60,656 nucleotides of DNA from Methylobacterium sp. J-026 (GTDB lineage: Bacteria > Pseudomonadota > Alphaproteobacteria > Rhizobiales > Beijerinckiaceae), in the NCBI RefSeq assembly GCF_022829585.1, contig NZ_JAKSYC010000125.1, forward strand, positions 1 through 60,656, read 5' to 3'. Positions 18,371-26,966 of the stretch are shown here, in pieces. Positions within the stretch are counted from its first letter, which is position 1, and the number at the start of each line of letters is the position of its first letter. The notes under the pieces were generated by a model that had not been told where the DNA came from, did not search any database, and saw only the letters and a program-made list of their open reading frames with translations. Both the position numbers and the translations under genes were made by a program.

Positions 18371-19492
18371 ATGAGATCGATTCTGCTCGCCGGGCTCGCG
18401 CTCGGCGCCATGGCGGCGGCCGCGCAGGCCGCCGAGGTCAAGCTCGGCATCGCCGCGCCGATCACCGGCAACAGCGCCGCCATCGGCGCACAGCTCAAGA
18501 ACGGCGCGAGCCAGGCGGTGGAGGACCTCAACAAGGCCGGCACCCTCAAGGGCACGACGCTCTCCGTCACCGTGGGCGACGACGCCTCCGATCCGAAGCA
18601 GGGCGTCTCGGTGGCCAACAAGTTCGCCAGCGACGGCGTCAAGGTGGTCGTCGGGGACTACAATTCCGGCGTGTCGATCCCGGCCTCCGACGTCTATCTC
18701 GACGCCGGCATCATCCAGGTCACCCCCGCCTCCACGAACGTGAAGTTCACCGAGCGCGGCATGTGGAACACGTTCCGCACCTGCGGCCGCGACGACCAGC
18801 AGGGTGCGGTGGCCGGCACCTATCTCGCCACGCACTTCAAGGACAAGAAGATCGCCTTCGTCCACGACAAGACCCCCTACGGCAAGGGTCTGGCCGACGA
18901 GACCCTGATGGTGCTCAAGGCCAAGGGGATCAAGCCGGTGATGTTCGAGGGCATCAATCCCGGCGAGAAGGACTACTCGGCGCTGGTCTCGAAGCTGAAG
19001 TCGGCGAATGTCGACGTGGTCTATTTCGGCGGCTATTACACCGAGGCCGGGCTGATCCTGCGCCAGATGCGCGACCAGGGCCTCAAGGCGCCGATGATGG
19101 GCGGCGACGGCATGGTCGACCGCGAGCTCGTGTCGATCGCGGGTCCCGCCGCCGAGGGCACCCTGACCACCTTCCCGCCGGACGCCCGCAAGAACCCGAA
19201 CGCCAAGGGGACGCTCGCCGCCTTCAAGGCCAAGAACATCGATCCCGAGGGCTATACGCTCTACTCCTACGCGGCCGTGCAGGTGCTGGCCAAGGCGATG
19301 GCCGAGACCGGCTCCAGCGACGGCAAGAAGCTCGCCGACTGGCTGCATCAGGGCAAGGCCGTGGAGACCGTGGTCGGCCCGATCGCCTATGACAAGAAGG
19401 GCGACATCACCCGGCCGGATTACGTCATGTACGAGTGGAAGAAGGGCGCCGACGGCAAGATCGACTACAGCGGCAACGAACTGACGAAGTAA
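18371..19492 (+). CDS. livJ: Branched-chain amino acid binding protein
   Basis: A 373-residue type I periplasmic binding protein. Residues 1-22 are a signal peptide ending AQA, followed by AEVKLGIAAPITGNSAAIGAQ, the LivJ/LivK opening. YNSGVSIPASDVYLDAGI and VTPASTNVKFTERG form the ligand pocket region, and RTCGRDDQQG the hinge; FGGYYTEAGLILRQMRDQG and YSYAAVQVLAKAM complete the second lobe. It delivers Leu/Ile/Val or related amino acids to LivHMGF just upstream. ATG 18371 follows GGGGA by eight bases; ATGs at 18356 and 18362 are also in frame. Confidence 0.93.
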   Translation: MRSILLAGLALGAMAAAAQAAEVKLGIAAPITGNSAAIGAQLKNGASQAVEDLNKAGTLKGTTLSVTVGDDASDPKQGVSVANKFASDGVKVVVGDYNSGVSIPASDVYLDAGIIQVTPASTNVKFTERGMWNTFRTCGRDDQQGAVAGTYLATHFKDKKIAFVHDKTPYGKGLADETLMVLKAKGIKPVMFEGINPGEKDYSALVSKLKSANVDVVYFGGYYTEAGLILRQMRDQGLKAPMMGGDGMVDRELVSIAGPAAEGTLTTFPPDARKNPNAKGTLAAFKAKNIDPEGYTLYSYAAVQVLAKAMAETGSSDGKKLADWLHQGKAVETVVGPIAYDKKGDITRPDYVMYEWKKGADGKIDYSGNELTK

Positions 19493-19888
19493 GCCGCCGC
19501 GGCGTCCCGCGCCGCCAGCTAGGCTGCCGCCGTCCCGTGCCACCGCGCGGGGCGGCGGCGTCGTTTCGGATGCGGTGAATTCGTCAGCCTTGATGGGCGA
19601 TCCGGTCTCGACACCGGGTGCGTCCGCCTAAGAAGTGTGCATGATGCCGCCGGCGCGGGCGACAGGTCGGCTCGGCCGCCGGGGAGATGGCCATGGGGAC
19701 GGCAGGGATCGCCGCGGCGGGCATCCGCGTGAGCTTGGCTGCGGCAGCTCCGTACTCGGCCGCAGTTTCCCGCGGCGCCTCGACCCGCCTCCCGGCACCA
19801 TCATTGCAAAGGCGTCGCCCGAGCGGGCAGGCGCATGCGCCCGGCCGCCAGCCGACGCCGTTCGGCCTGATCCAGGAGTTCCGTACCG
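19493..19888. other. Intergenic region between the liv and glt operons
   Basis: Nearly 400 bp with no convincing gene. A possible terminator of the liv operon lies at 19526-19566. The rest should contain the gltI promoter; I see no operator or riboswitch that I can name. Confidence 0.5.
19526..19566 (+). terminator. Possible terminator after the liv operon
   Basis: A 12-bp stem, GCCGCCGTCCCG against CGGGGCGGCGGC with one G-U pair and a ten-base loop, followed by GTCGTTT. The T run is short, so it is a weak candidate. Confidence 0.45.
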
Positions 19889-20812
19889 ATGCAGTCTGAT
19901 ATCGCTCGCCGCGGCGTCGCCGCGGCGCTGGGCTTGGCCCTCGCCTTCGCCCCCCTGAGCCTGCGGGCCGAGGATCTCACCGGCACCCTCAAGAAGGTGA
20001 AGGAGACGGGCGCCATCACGATCGGCTACCGCGACGCGTCCGTCCCGTTCTCGTATCTCAGCGGCGACCAGAAGCCGATCGGCTACGCGATGGACATCTG
20101 CTACAAGATCGCCGACGCGGTGAAGGCCAATCTGGGCCTTCCCAACCTCGAGGTGAAGCTCAACCCGGTCACCTCCGCCACGCGTATCCCGCTGATGGCG
20201 AACGGCACGATCGACCTCGAATGCGGCTCGACGACCAACAACGCCGAGCGCGAGAAGCAGGTGTGGTTCACCAACTCGCACTTCCTCACCGCAACCCGCT
20301 ACGTCTCGAAGAAATCGGCCAACCTGCACACGATCGAGGACCTGAAGGGCAAGACCGTCGTCTCGACCTCGGGCACCACGAACATCAAGCAGATCAACGA
20401 GGCCAACACGGAGCGGAAGCTCGGCCTGACGATCCTGCCGGCCAAGGACCATGCCGAGGCGTTCCTGATGGTCGAGACCGGCCGCGCGGCGGCCTTCGTG
20501 ATGGACGACGTGCTGCTCGCCTCGCTGGCCGCCTCCTCGAAGGACCCCTCGGCCTACGAGATCTCCACCGAGGCCCTGTCGAAGCCCGAGCCCTACGGGA
20601 TCATGCTGCGCAAGGACGACACGGCCTTCAAGAAGGTCGCGGACGACGCCACCGCCAAGCTCTACACCAGCCCCGCCGGCAAGGCTCTCTACGACACGTG
20701 GTTCACCAAGCCGATCCCGCCGCGCAACATCAACCTCAACCTGCCGATGAGCGCGGATATGAAGAAGCAGTTCACGACGCCGATCGCCAGCCCGGATCCG
20801 GCGGCCTACTGA
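19889..20812 (+). CDS. gltI: Glutamate/aspartate ABC substrate-binding protein
   Basis: A 307-residue periplasmic binding protein. After a signal peptide (about residues 1-27, ending LRAED) it reads LTGTLKKVKETGAITIGYRD, then GTIDLECGSTTNNAEREKQV, the block shared by GltI/AatJ proteins. KPEPYGIMLRKDD and the C-terminal PPRNINLNLPMS are also family-specific. It binds acidic amino acids in the periplasm and hands them to GltJK. It leads a four-gene operon with gltJ, gltK and gltL. A paralogue is at 11456-12364. Confidence 0.95.
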   Translation: MQSDIARRGVAAALGLALAFAPLSLRAEDLTGTLKKVKETGAITIGYRDASVPFSYLSGDQKPIGYAMDICYKIADAVKANLGLPNLEVKLNPVTSATRIPLMANGTIDLECGSTTNNAEREKQVWFTNSHFLTATRYVSKKSANLHTIEDLKGKTVVSTSGTTNIKQINEANTERKLGLTILPAKDHAEAFLMVETGRAAAFVMDDVLLASLAASSKDPSAYEISTEALSKPEPYGIMLRKDDTAFKKVADDATAKLYTSPAGKALYDTWFTKPIPPRNINLNLPMSADMKKQFTTPIASPDPAAY

Positions 20813-20892
20813 GATCGCGACGACGCGATGACGTGCACCGCGGAGCCCGGCTCCGCGGTGCACCTTTATAAGATCAGGGCAGAAGCGGCGCG

Positions 20893-21615
20893 ATGAACTA
20901 CAATTGGAACTGGCGGATCTTCTTCGACGCCTCGCCGGAGGGTAACGGCACCTATCTCGACATGCTGCTCTCCGGGCTCATGTGGACGATCGCGACCGCC
21001 CTCTGCGCCTGGGTGATCGCCTTCTTCCTGGGCTCCCTGGTCGGCGTGCTGCGCACCCTGCCGTCGAAACCCGCGAACGCGATCGGCACGGCCTATGTCG
21101 AGCTGTTCCGCAACGTGCCGCTGCTGGTGCAGATGTTCCTCTGGTACTTCGTGCTGCCGGAGGTCGTCCCGACCCGGCTCGGCGACGCGATCAAGCAGAT
21201 GCCCGATGCGCCGTTCTACACGGCGGTGGTCTGCCTCGGCTTCTTCACCGCCTCGCGGGTGGCCGAGCAGGTTCGCGCCGGCATCCAGGCGCTGCCCCGC
21301 GGCCAGGGCATGGCCGGCACCGCGATGGGCTTCACCACCTACCAGACCTACCGCTACGTGCTGCTGCCGAACGCCTACCGGATCATTCTGCCGCCGATGA
21401 CCTCGGAATTCCTCAACAACCTCAAGAACACCTCGGTGGCCCTGACCATCGGCCTCCTGGAACTCACCGCCCGGGCCCGCTCGATGCAGGAATTCTCGTT
21501 CCAGGTGTTCGAGGCGTTCACGGCGGCCACCCTGCTCTACGTGATCATCAACCTCGTGGTCGTCACGGCGGCGACCTTCCTGGAAAAGGCGGTCGCCATC
21601 CCCGGCCAGCGCTGA
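20893..21615 (+). CDS. gltJ: Glutamate/aspartate ABC permease GltJ
   Basis: A 240-residue permease opening MNYNWNWRIFFDASPEG, the GltJ/HisM-type start, with membrane segments from about residue 24. It has the amino-acid permease signature VELFRNVPLLVQMFLWYFVLP and the EAA loop AGTAMGFTTYQTYRYVLLPN that docks on the ATPase. TSVALTIGLLELTARARSMQ follows. It forms the translocation path with GltK. It sits 80 bp after gltI and 57 bp before gltK, all on the plus strand. Confidence 0.95.
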   Translation: MNYNWNWRIFFDASPEGNGTYLDMLLSGLMWTIATALCAWVIAFFLGSLVGVLRTLPSKPANAIGTAYVELFRNVPLLVQMFLWYFVLPEVVPTRLGDAIKQMPDAPFYTAVVCLGFFTASRVAEQVRAGIQALPRGQGMAGTAMGFTTYQTYRYVLLPNAYRIILPPMTSEFLNNLKNTSVALTIGLLELTARARSMQEFSFQVFEAFTAATLLYVIINLVVVTAATFLEKAVAIPGQR

Positions 21616-21672
21616 GGACCGCCCGCACCCGATCCTCCGGCGCCGCCCGACGGCCACCGCGAACAGGCCCCG

Positions 21673-22365
21673 ATGCTCTCGAATTTCGACTACTCCGTCA
21701 TCCTGTCGTCCCTGCCCTACCTGTTCGGACAGGGCATGGTCTTCACCGTGACGCTCACCGCCATGGCGGCCGCGGGCGGCGTGGTCATCGGCACCCTGCT
21801 GGCGATGGCGCGGCTCTCGGGCATCCCCGGCCTCAGCCATGTCGCCAAGGGCTATGTCGAGCTGTGCCGCTCGCTGCCCCTCGTGCTGGTGATCTTCTGG
21901 TTTTACTTCCTGGTTCCGTATATCGGCGCCTACGTGACCGGCGCCACGACGCCGATCCAGGTCGGGGCCTTCCCGTCGGCGCTCATCACCTTCATGGCGT
22001 TCGAGGCGGCCTACTTCTCGGAGATCATGCGCGCCGGCATCCAGTCGATCGCCAAGGGCCAGACCGCCGCCGCGCAGGCGCTCGGGATGAATTACTGGCA
22101 GACCATGGGCAACGTCGTCCTGCCCCAGGCCTTCCGCAACATGCTGCCGCTGCTGCTGACGCAGACGATCGTGCTGTTCCAGGACACGTCCCTGGTCTAC
22201 GTGCTCTCGCTCACCGACTTCATGGGGGCCGCCTCGAAGGTGGCCCAGCGCGACGGCCGGCTCGTCGAGATGTATATCTTCGCGGCGATCGTCTACTTCG
22301 CGATCTGCTTCTCGGCCTCGTTCCTGGTGCGCCGCCTGCAGCGCCGCGTGGCCATCATCCGCTGA
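21673..22365 (+). CDS. gltK: Glutamate/aspartate ABC permease GltK
   Basis: A 230-residue permease partner of GltJ. It starts [18 protein letters not shown], then has [20 protein letters not shown], the signature [20 protein letters not shown], and the EAA loop [40 protein letters not shown] near the end is typical of GltK. About five membrane helices. It is followed by gltL after 19 bases. Confidence 0.95.
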   Translation: MLSNFDYSVILSSLPYLFGQGMVFTVTLTAMAAAGGVVIGTLLAMARLSGIPGLSHVAKGYVELCRSLPLVLVIFWFYFLVPYIGAYVTGATTPIQVGAFPSALITFMAFEAAYFSEIMRAGIQSIAKGQTAAAQALGMNYWQTMGNVVLPQAFRNMLPLLLTQTIVLFQDTSLVYVLSLTDFMGAASKVAQRDGRLVEMYIFAAIVYFAICFSASFLVRRLQRRVAIIR

Positions 22366-22384
22366 CCGACACTGGAGACCGCGT

Positions 22385-23245
22385 ATGACCTCGTCCCCGA
22401 TGCCGGCCCCGCATGCCGCCGAGCCCGCCCTCGACGCCGCGCACGCCCCGGCGGATGTCGGCCTGCAGCCGGGCGGCCTCGTTTCCGCCGTGCCCGCGGC
22501 GGCGCCCGGCGAGACGATGATCGCCATCGACGCCATCAACAAATGGTACGGCGACTTCCAGGTGCTGACGAACTGCACCACCAAGGTCGCCAAGGGCGAG
22601 GTGGTTGTGGTGTGCGGCCCCTCCGGCTCGGGCAAGTCCACCCTGATCAAGTGCGTCAACGCCCTGGAGCCGTTCCAGAAGGGCCAGATCACGGTCGCCG
22701 GCACTAAGGTCGCCGACAAGGCGACCAACCTGCCCAAGCTCCGCTCGCGGGTCGGCATGGTGTTCCAGCATTTCGAGCTGTTCCCGCACCTGTCGATCAC
22801 CGACAACCTCACCATCGCCCAGCGCAAGGTCCTGGGACGGAGCGCCGAGGACGCGAAGAAGCGCGGGCTCGACCTGCTCGCCCGGGTCGGCCTCGGCGCC
22901 CATGCCACCAAGTTCCCGGGCCAGCTCTCCGGTGGCCAGCAGCAGCGTGTGGCCATCGCCCGGGCGCTCGCCATGAACCCGGTGGTGATGCTGTTCGACG
23001 AGCCGACCTCGGCGCTGGACCCCGAGATGGTCGGCGAGGTGCTCGACGTGATGGTGGAGCTCGCCAAGGAGGGCATGACCATGATGGTCGTGACCCACGA
23101 GATGGGTTTTGCCCGCAAGGTCGCCGACCGGGTGATCTTCATGGACCGGGGCGAGATCGTCGAGGACGCCAAGAAGGAGGACTTCTTCGGCAGCCCCCGT
23201 TCCGAGCGTGCCCAGACCTTCCTGTCGAAGATCCTGCAGCATTGA
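22385..23245 (+). CDS. gltL: Glutamate/aspartate ABC ATPase GltL
   Basis: A 286-residue ATPase. The first 45 residues are an Ala/Pro-rich extension not found in the E. coli protein; an internal ATG ([12 protein letters not shown]) would give the usual length of about 241. The upstream ATG at 22385 has GGAGA in place and was kept. Walker [17 protein letters not shown] loop [10 protein letters not shown], signature [15 protein letters not shown] and Walker [16 protein letters not shown] are all intact, typical of the polar amino acid class. It ends the glt operon. Confidence 0.95.
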   Translation: MTSSPMPAPHAAEPALDAAHAPADVGLQPGGLVSAVPAAAPGETMIAIDAINKWYGDFQVLTNCTTKVAKGEVVVVCGPSGSGKSTLIKCVNALEPFQKGQITVAGTKVADKATNLPKLRSRVGMVFQHFELFPHLSITDNLTIAQRKVLGRSAEDAKKRGLDLLARVGLGAHATKFPGQLSGGQQQRVAIARALAMNPVVMLFDEPTSALDPEMVGEVLDVMVELAKEGMTMMVVTHEMGFARKVADRVIFMDRGEIVEDAKKEDFFGSPRSERAQTFLSKILQH

Positions 23246-23291
23246 GGGTCTGAGTTGGTCCAGAGCCAATCGATCGGGATGGCTCGAAACG

Positions 23292-23537
23292 ATGGTGCCG
23301 CCACCGCGGAACTTGCCGGGTTTCCCGGCCGCTGTGCGGGTGCGGCCGAAGACGTCCCGGCCCGGTGGTGGTTTGCGGATGCGCTGGAAAGACGCGAGCG
23401 GCGCGATCTACGAATGGGACTACCAGCACGGGCACGTTGAGAAATATGATGTGCGCGGCAGCCATCTCGGCGGGTTCGACGCTGCCACTGGTGAGCCGGT
23501 GTCGCGAGCTGACAGCAAGAGGCGCGTAGAGCCATGA
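23292..23537 (+). CDS. Stand-alone colicin-E3-type ribosomal ribonuclease toxin
   Basis: An 81-residue protein that is almost only the cytotoxic domain of colicin E3/cloacin DF13. Residues 31-77 align with the E3 nuclease: RWKDASGAIYEWDYQHGHVE, then RGSHLGGFDAATGEP and DSKRRVEP. The E3 catalytic residues D510, H513, E517 and R545 correspond to D43, H46, E50 and R77, all present. E3 domains cut 16S rRNA near the decoding site. There is no translocation or receptor domain and no signal peptide, so it probably works inside the cell like a toxin-antitoxin toxin, or is the remnant of a larger toxin. ATG 23292 is inferred; the site has a weak ribosome-binding sequence. Its stop overlaps the partner gene as ATGA. 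Confidence 0.85.
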   Translation: MVPPPRNLPGFPAAVRVRPKTSRPGGGLRMRWKDASGAIYEWDYQHGHVEKYDVRGSHLGGFDAATGEPVSRADSKRRVEP

Positions 23538-23782
23538 ACGTCGGACATATCGTGGCCGGATATGACAAGGCCACGGAACGCCTCACCATCGAGCATGATG
23601 TTCCTCTCACACTCTTCGCAGAGGTGCGAAGCCTTGCCGAAGTGCCCGATACGGACCGCCAGGCGCTCGGATCGTATCCGCTCAGCCTGTCCGCGGTTCG
23701 CAAGATTGCTTCCAAAATGCCGGCTTCCCTGAACGTGGATGCCTACGATTGGTTTTTGGAGCCCGTGCGTTCAGAACTTTGA
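23534..23782 (+). CDS. Probable immunity/antitoxin protein (DUF7683-like)
   Basis: An 82-residue acidic protein translated from an ATGA overlap with the ribonuclease gene. The pattern GYDKATERLTIEHDVPL, then LGSYPLSLSAVRKIA and a VDAYDWFLEP end resembles small proteins grouped as DUF7683, which occur beside toxin-like genes. It does not resemble the classical cloacin immunity protein. By position it should neutralise the E3-type nuclease; this is inference from context. Base composition is slightly lower in GC than the neighbours, which may point to transfer. Confidence 0.75.
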   Translation: MNVGHIVAGYDKATERLTIEHDVPLTLFAEVRSLAEVPDTDRQALGSYPLSLSAVRKIASKMPASLNVDAYDWFLEPVRSEL

Positions 23783-23809
23783 TGGCTCTCAGCGGGAGGC
23801 ATGCGACGG

Positions 23810-24832
23810 TTAAGCCAGAGCCTCCTGCGCAACCCGATAGTCCCGCCCGTGCCGGCAATAGCCCTCGACGATGCGGATCATGGTGGCGCGCTTCTCGGCA
23901 TCGAGGGGGGCGAGGATCCGCGCCGGACGGCCGCCCCACAGGTAGCCGGCCTCTAGGATCTGGCCGGGATCGGTGGTCGCGCCGGCGGCCAGCATCACGT
24001 CGTCGGCGATCAGGGTGCCGGGCGCGATCGCGGCGCCGATCCCGATGAGCGCCCGGGCGCCGATCCGGCTGTCGGCGATCCGCACGTTGTGGGCGATCGT
24101 CGTATCGCGGCCGATCACGACGCCATCGCCCCGTGTGCGGATGACGGTATTGTCCTGGATGTTGGTGTCGGCGCCGATCACGATCGGGCCGACCTCGGCG
24201 TTGAGATCGCAGCAGAACAGCACGCTCGAACCCGCACCCAGGCTCACCCGGCCGCGCAGGGTCGCGGTGCGGGCCACGAACACGCTCTCGTCGACCTCCG
24301 GCGGCTCTCCGGCCGGCGGAAGGGCGGGGCCGTCGCCCATCCGCTCGCGCAGGCGCTCGGCCCGCTCGGCCACGTCCTCGGGGCTCACCGGCTGGCGCGG
24401 CCGCGCCGGGCTTCCCGCATAGGCGTGGCCGCCGGGGAGCTGCGCCCGCGGGAACACCGTGGACCCCGCCTCGATCACCGCACCGTCGCCGATCTCCGCC
24501 CCGTCGAGGATCACCACGTCGTCCTCGATCACGACGTCGGAGCCGACGGTGCAGGCATGCACGACGCTGTTGCGCCCGACCGTCACGCGGTCGCCGACCT
24601 GCGTGCCCCGCACCAGGGTGGCGATGTGCACCGTGGAGCGGTGACCCAGCCAGAACCGGTCGCCGAGGGTGACGCTCTGCCCGTCCGCCCGGATCACGGC
24701 CTCGTCGCCGATCCAGGCCTGCGCGCCGATGCGGGCGGCCCCGATCACCGTGCTGCCGCGGCCGCACCAGACCGGTCGGCTGGCGAAGTCGGGCTGGACG
24801 CCGTCGTAGGGCAGGATCAGGTCGGGGGTCAC
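23810..24832 (-). CDS. Tandem gamma-carbonic-anhydrase-like hexapeptide protein
   Basis: A 340-residue protein of two left-handed beta-helix domains. Domain 1 (about residues 10-150) has repeating hexapeptides such as VGRNSVVHACTVG and VVILDGAEIGDGAVI, ending in GHAYAGSPAR; domain 2 (about 185-320) ends in GYLWGGRPARILAPLD. Both ends match gamma-carbonic anhydrases, yet the metal-binding histidines are incomplete: VGR replaces IGH in domain 1 and VIRT replaces VIHT in domain 2. An active Zn enzyme is therefore doubtful. GTG 24832 is chosen for AAGGA seven bases upstream; an ATG at 24928 would add 32 basic residues. The gene faces away from moaE. Confidence 0.75.
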   Translation of the reverse strand: MTPDLILPYDGVQPDFASRPVWCGRGSTVIGAARIGAQAWIGDEAVIRADGQSVTLGDRFWLGHRSTVHIATLVRGTQVGDRVTVGRNSVVHACTVGSDVVIEDDVVILDGAEIGDGAVIEAGSTVFPRAQLPGGHAYAGSPARPRQPVSPEDVAERAERLRERMGDGPALPPAGEPPEVDESVFVARTATLRGRVSLGAGSSVLFCCDLNAEVGPIVIGADTNIQDNTVIRTRGDGVVIGRDTTIAHNVRIADSRIGARALIGIGAAIAPGTLIADDVMLAAGATTDPGQILEAGYLWGGRPARILAPLDAEKRATMIRIVEGYCRHGRDYRVAQEALA

Positions 24833-24986
24833 GCGGATATCCTTCTCCACCGCCGGTCGGGGCTCGCGGGGTGATCCGAGCCGGCGGCGAACGATGCGGG
24901 GCCAGCGGGGCGCGGCGGACCGTCTCATATAGAGCCGCGCCGCGGTGTGACAGGCGCGGGGCTGGTCGGCGACGCTCCGGACCCCT

Positions 24987-25466
24987 ATGGACCGGAGGAT
25001 GAGCGCGCCCGTTCCGAGCGTCGGCATCCAGGCCGAGCCCTTCGACACTGCGACCGAGATCGCCCGGGTGAGCGCTGTCCTCGGGGGGCGCGTCGGCGCC
25101 ATCATGACCTTCTCGGGCCTGTGCCGCGACGAGGACGGCCGCCTGGCGGCCCTGGAACTGGAACATTATCCCGGCATGGCCGAGGCGGAGATCCTCCGGG
25201 TCGCCGAGGAGGCCGCTGCGCGCTGGCCGCTCCAGGCCCTGCGGGTGATCCACCGGCACGGGCGCGTGCATCCGGGCGACGGCATCGTGCTGGTGATCAC
25301 CGCCTCCAGCCACCGGGTCGCCGCCTTCGAGGCGGCGAGCTTCCTGATGGATTACCTCAAGACCCGGGCGCCGTTCTGGAAGCGCGAGCACCTCGTCGAC
25401 GGCACCGTCGGCACTTGGGTCGAGGCCATGGCGCAGGACGACGCCGCGGCCGACCGCTGGCGCTGA
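24987..25466 (+). CDS. moaE: Molybdopterin synthase catalytic subunit MoaE
   Basis: A 159-residue protein. It has the MoaE blocks VGAIMTFSGLCRDEDG, LELEHYPGMAEAEI, VIHRHGRVHPGDGIVLV, and the end KTRAPFWKREHLVDG, where the conserved lysines of KTRAPFWKRE bind the MoaD C-terminus and precursor Z. The enzyme adds two sulfurs to make molybdopterin. MoaD is not adjacent. The start could also be ATG 24999. Its 3' end converges with the small membrane gene at 25473. Confidence 0.95.
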   Translation: MDRRMSAPVPSVGIQAEPFDTATEIARVSAVLGGRVGAIMTFSGLCRDEDGRLAALELEHYPGMAEAEILRVAEEAAARWPLQALRVIHRHGRVHPGDGIVLVITASSHRVAAFEAASFLMDYLKTRAPFWKREHLVDGTVGTWVEAMAQDDAAADRWR

Positions 25467-25472
25467 GCCCGG

Positions 25473-25622
25473 CTAAACGATCAGCGCGTTGAGCAGCACC
25501 GCGAGGGCGCCCCCCGCGATGGCGATGCCCATCAGGATCACGCTGCTGAGCTGATCGCCGGTATCGACTGTCCGGCCGGGGCCGAGGGAGCGGCTCGGCG
25601 TCTCGCCATAGGGATCCATCAT
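25473..25622 (-). CDS. Small single-pass membrane protein
   Basis: A 49-residue protein, MMDPYGETPSRS in the polar first half, and one membrane helix, SVILMGIAIAGGALAVLLNALIV, at the very C-terminus. AGGAGA lies six bases before the ATG at 25622, which supports translation. Tail-anchored small proteins of this kind are rarely annotated. No homologue is recognised and the role is unknown. Confidence 0.55.
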   Translation of the reverse strand: MMDPYGETPSRSLGPGRTVDTGDQLSSVILMGIAIAGGALAVLLNALIV

Positions 25623-25808
25623 ACCGTCTCTCCTGCCCGCGTCGGCGCTCCGACGCCGGCGACCAACGCGCGAACGGCGTTTCGGTCCCATGCACTGTCG
25701 GCGGCCTCGGACGCGCCGGCGGCGCCCCGGCATGCACACGTCCCCCGCCCGCCGCACTTGACCCTGGCGGATCCGCGGCGTTCGTGGGGCCAGGGCTCAG
25801 GAGCGGTG

Positions 25809-26954
25809 ATGTCAGACGGACAGGTGCAGGAACTCAAGGGTCCGGTCGGGCCCTGGCGCGGGACGCTACCGCTCGCCGCCTCGGGCATCGCGGTGGTCTG
25901 CTTCGCGGCGGCGCTCGCGCTGGCCTGGATGTCGGTGGGCACGCTGCTGCTGATCTTCGCCGGCGTGCTGCTCGGGGTCTTCCTGGACGGTCTGACCCGC
26001 GGGCTCGGCCGGGTCCTGCCCCTGCCCCGGGCCCTGCGGCTGACCATCGCCAGCCTCGCGGTGGCGGTCGCGGTGGTCGGCTTCGGCAGCTACGGGGGCG
26101 CCACCGTCGTCCAGCAGGGGCGCGATCTCGGCACCACGATCAAGGATCAGGCCGGAACGGTTTCGGGCTGGCTCGCCGAGCGGGGCATCGACGTCCCGAG
26201 CCTCGCACCGCAGGGGGGCGGCAAGGACGGCTCGACCGAATCCGGGCAGCGGGAGGGCGGCCTCGGCGGCCTCGCCAACGGCCTGCTGAAGGGCAGCAGC
26301 TCGATCGTCTCGGATGCCGGCAGCGTGCTGGGGCCGGCCGCGGCCGTGATCCTCGGGCTGTTCGACGCCCTCGGCAATCTCCTGGTGATCGCCTTCCTGG
26401 GGCTCGCCTTCGCGGCCGATCCGAAGGCCTATCGGGACGGGGTGCTGCGCTTCGTGCCGCCGCAGAAGCGCCGGCGCGCGGCCAAGGTCCTCGACGGCGC
26501 CGGCGAGACCCTGCGCCACTGGCTGTTCGGCCAGTTGATCATCATGGCCGTGATCTTCCTCTGCACCTGGGCCGGGCTGGCCTTCCTGGGGATCGGCGGC
26601 GCGCTGATCCTCGGCCTCCAGGCCGGGCTGCTGGCCTTCGTGCCGACCGTAGGACCGCTGGTGGCCGGCATCGTGATCATCCTGGCGGCCCTGGCCTCGG
26701 GCCTCAAGGCGGTGATCGGCGCCGTGGGCGTCTACCTGGCGGTGCAGTGCCTGGAGAGCTACGGCCTGACCCCGTTCATCCAGAAGCGGGCGCTGGACAT
26801 CCCGCCGGCCACGATCTTCGCCGGGCAGCTGATCCTGGGCGTGATCTTCGGCCTCTGGGGCATCGCCCTGGCGCTGCCGATGATGGCGGTGATCAAGGTC
26901 CTGCTGGAGCAGCTCTACGTGGAGGATACCCTCCACGAGCAGCCGAGCAGCTGA
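25809..26954 (+). CDS. AI-2E family transporter
   Basis: A 381-residue inner-membrane protein with about eight hydrophobic segments. It follows the AI-2E/YdiK/TqsA plan: two N-terminal helices (LALAWMSVGTLLLIFAGVLLG), an alpha-helical cytoplasmic/periplasmic insert of about 100 residues with a Gly/Ser-rich stretch, and the C-terminal block GLQAGLLAFVPTVGPLVAG and GLWGIALALPMMAVIKVL. Family members export autoinducer-2, Na+ or other solutes; the substrate here is unknown. ATG 25809 has AGGAG five bases upstream. Confidence 0.87.
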   Translation: MSDGQVQELKGPVGPWRGTLPLAASGIAVVCFAAALALAWMSVGTLLLIFAGVLLGVFLDGLTRGLGRVLPLPRALRLTIASLAVAVAVVGFGSYGGATVVQQGRDLGTTIKDQAGTVSGWLAERGIDVPSLAPQGGGKDGSTESGQREGGLGGLANGLLKGSSSIVSDAGSVLGPAAAVILGLFDALGNLLVIAFLGLAFAADPKAYRDGVLRFVPPQKRRRAAKVLDGAGETLRHWLFGQLIIMAVIFLCTWAGLAFLGIGGALILGLQAGLLAFVPTVGPLVAGIVIILAALASGLKAVIGAVGVYLAVQCLESYGLTPFIQKRALDIPPATIFAGQLILGVIFGLWGIALALPMMAVIKVLLEQLYVEDTLHEQPSS

Positions 26955-26966
26955 CCGGCGCGCCGC

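Noticed and set aside
19628..20863. Minus-strand frame opposite gltI
   Set aside because: It is the complement of gltI and its flanks and shows no family features.
20866..23715. A 949-residue open frame on the minus strand opposite gltJ, gltK and gltL
   Set aside because: It is antisense to four clear transport genes and consists of low-complexity, His/Asp/Gly/Arg-rich text, as expected from long open shadows in GC-rich DNA.
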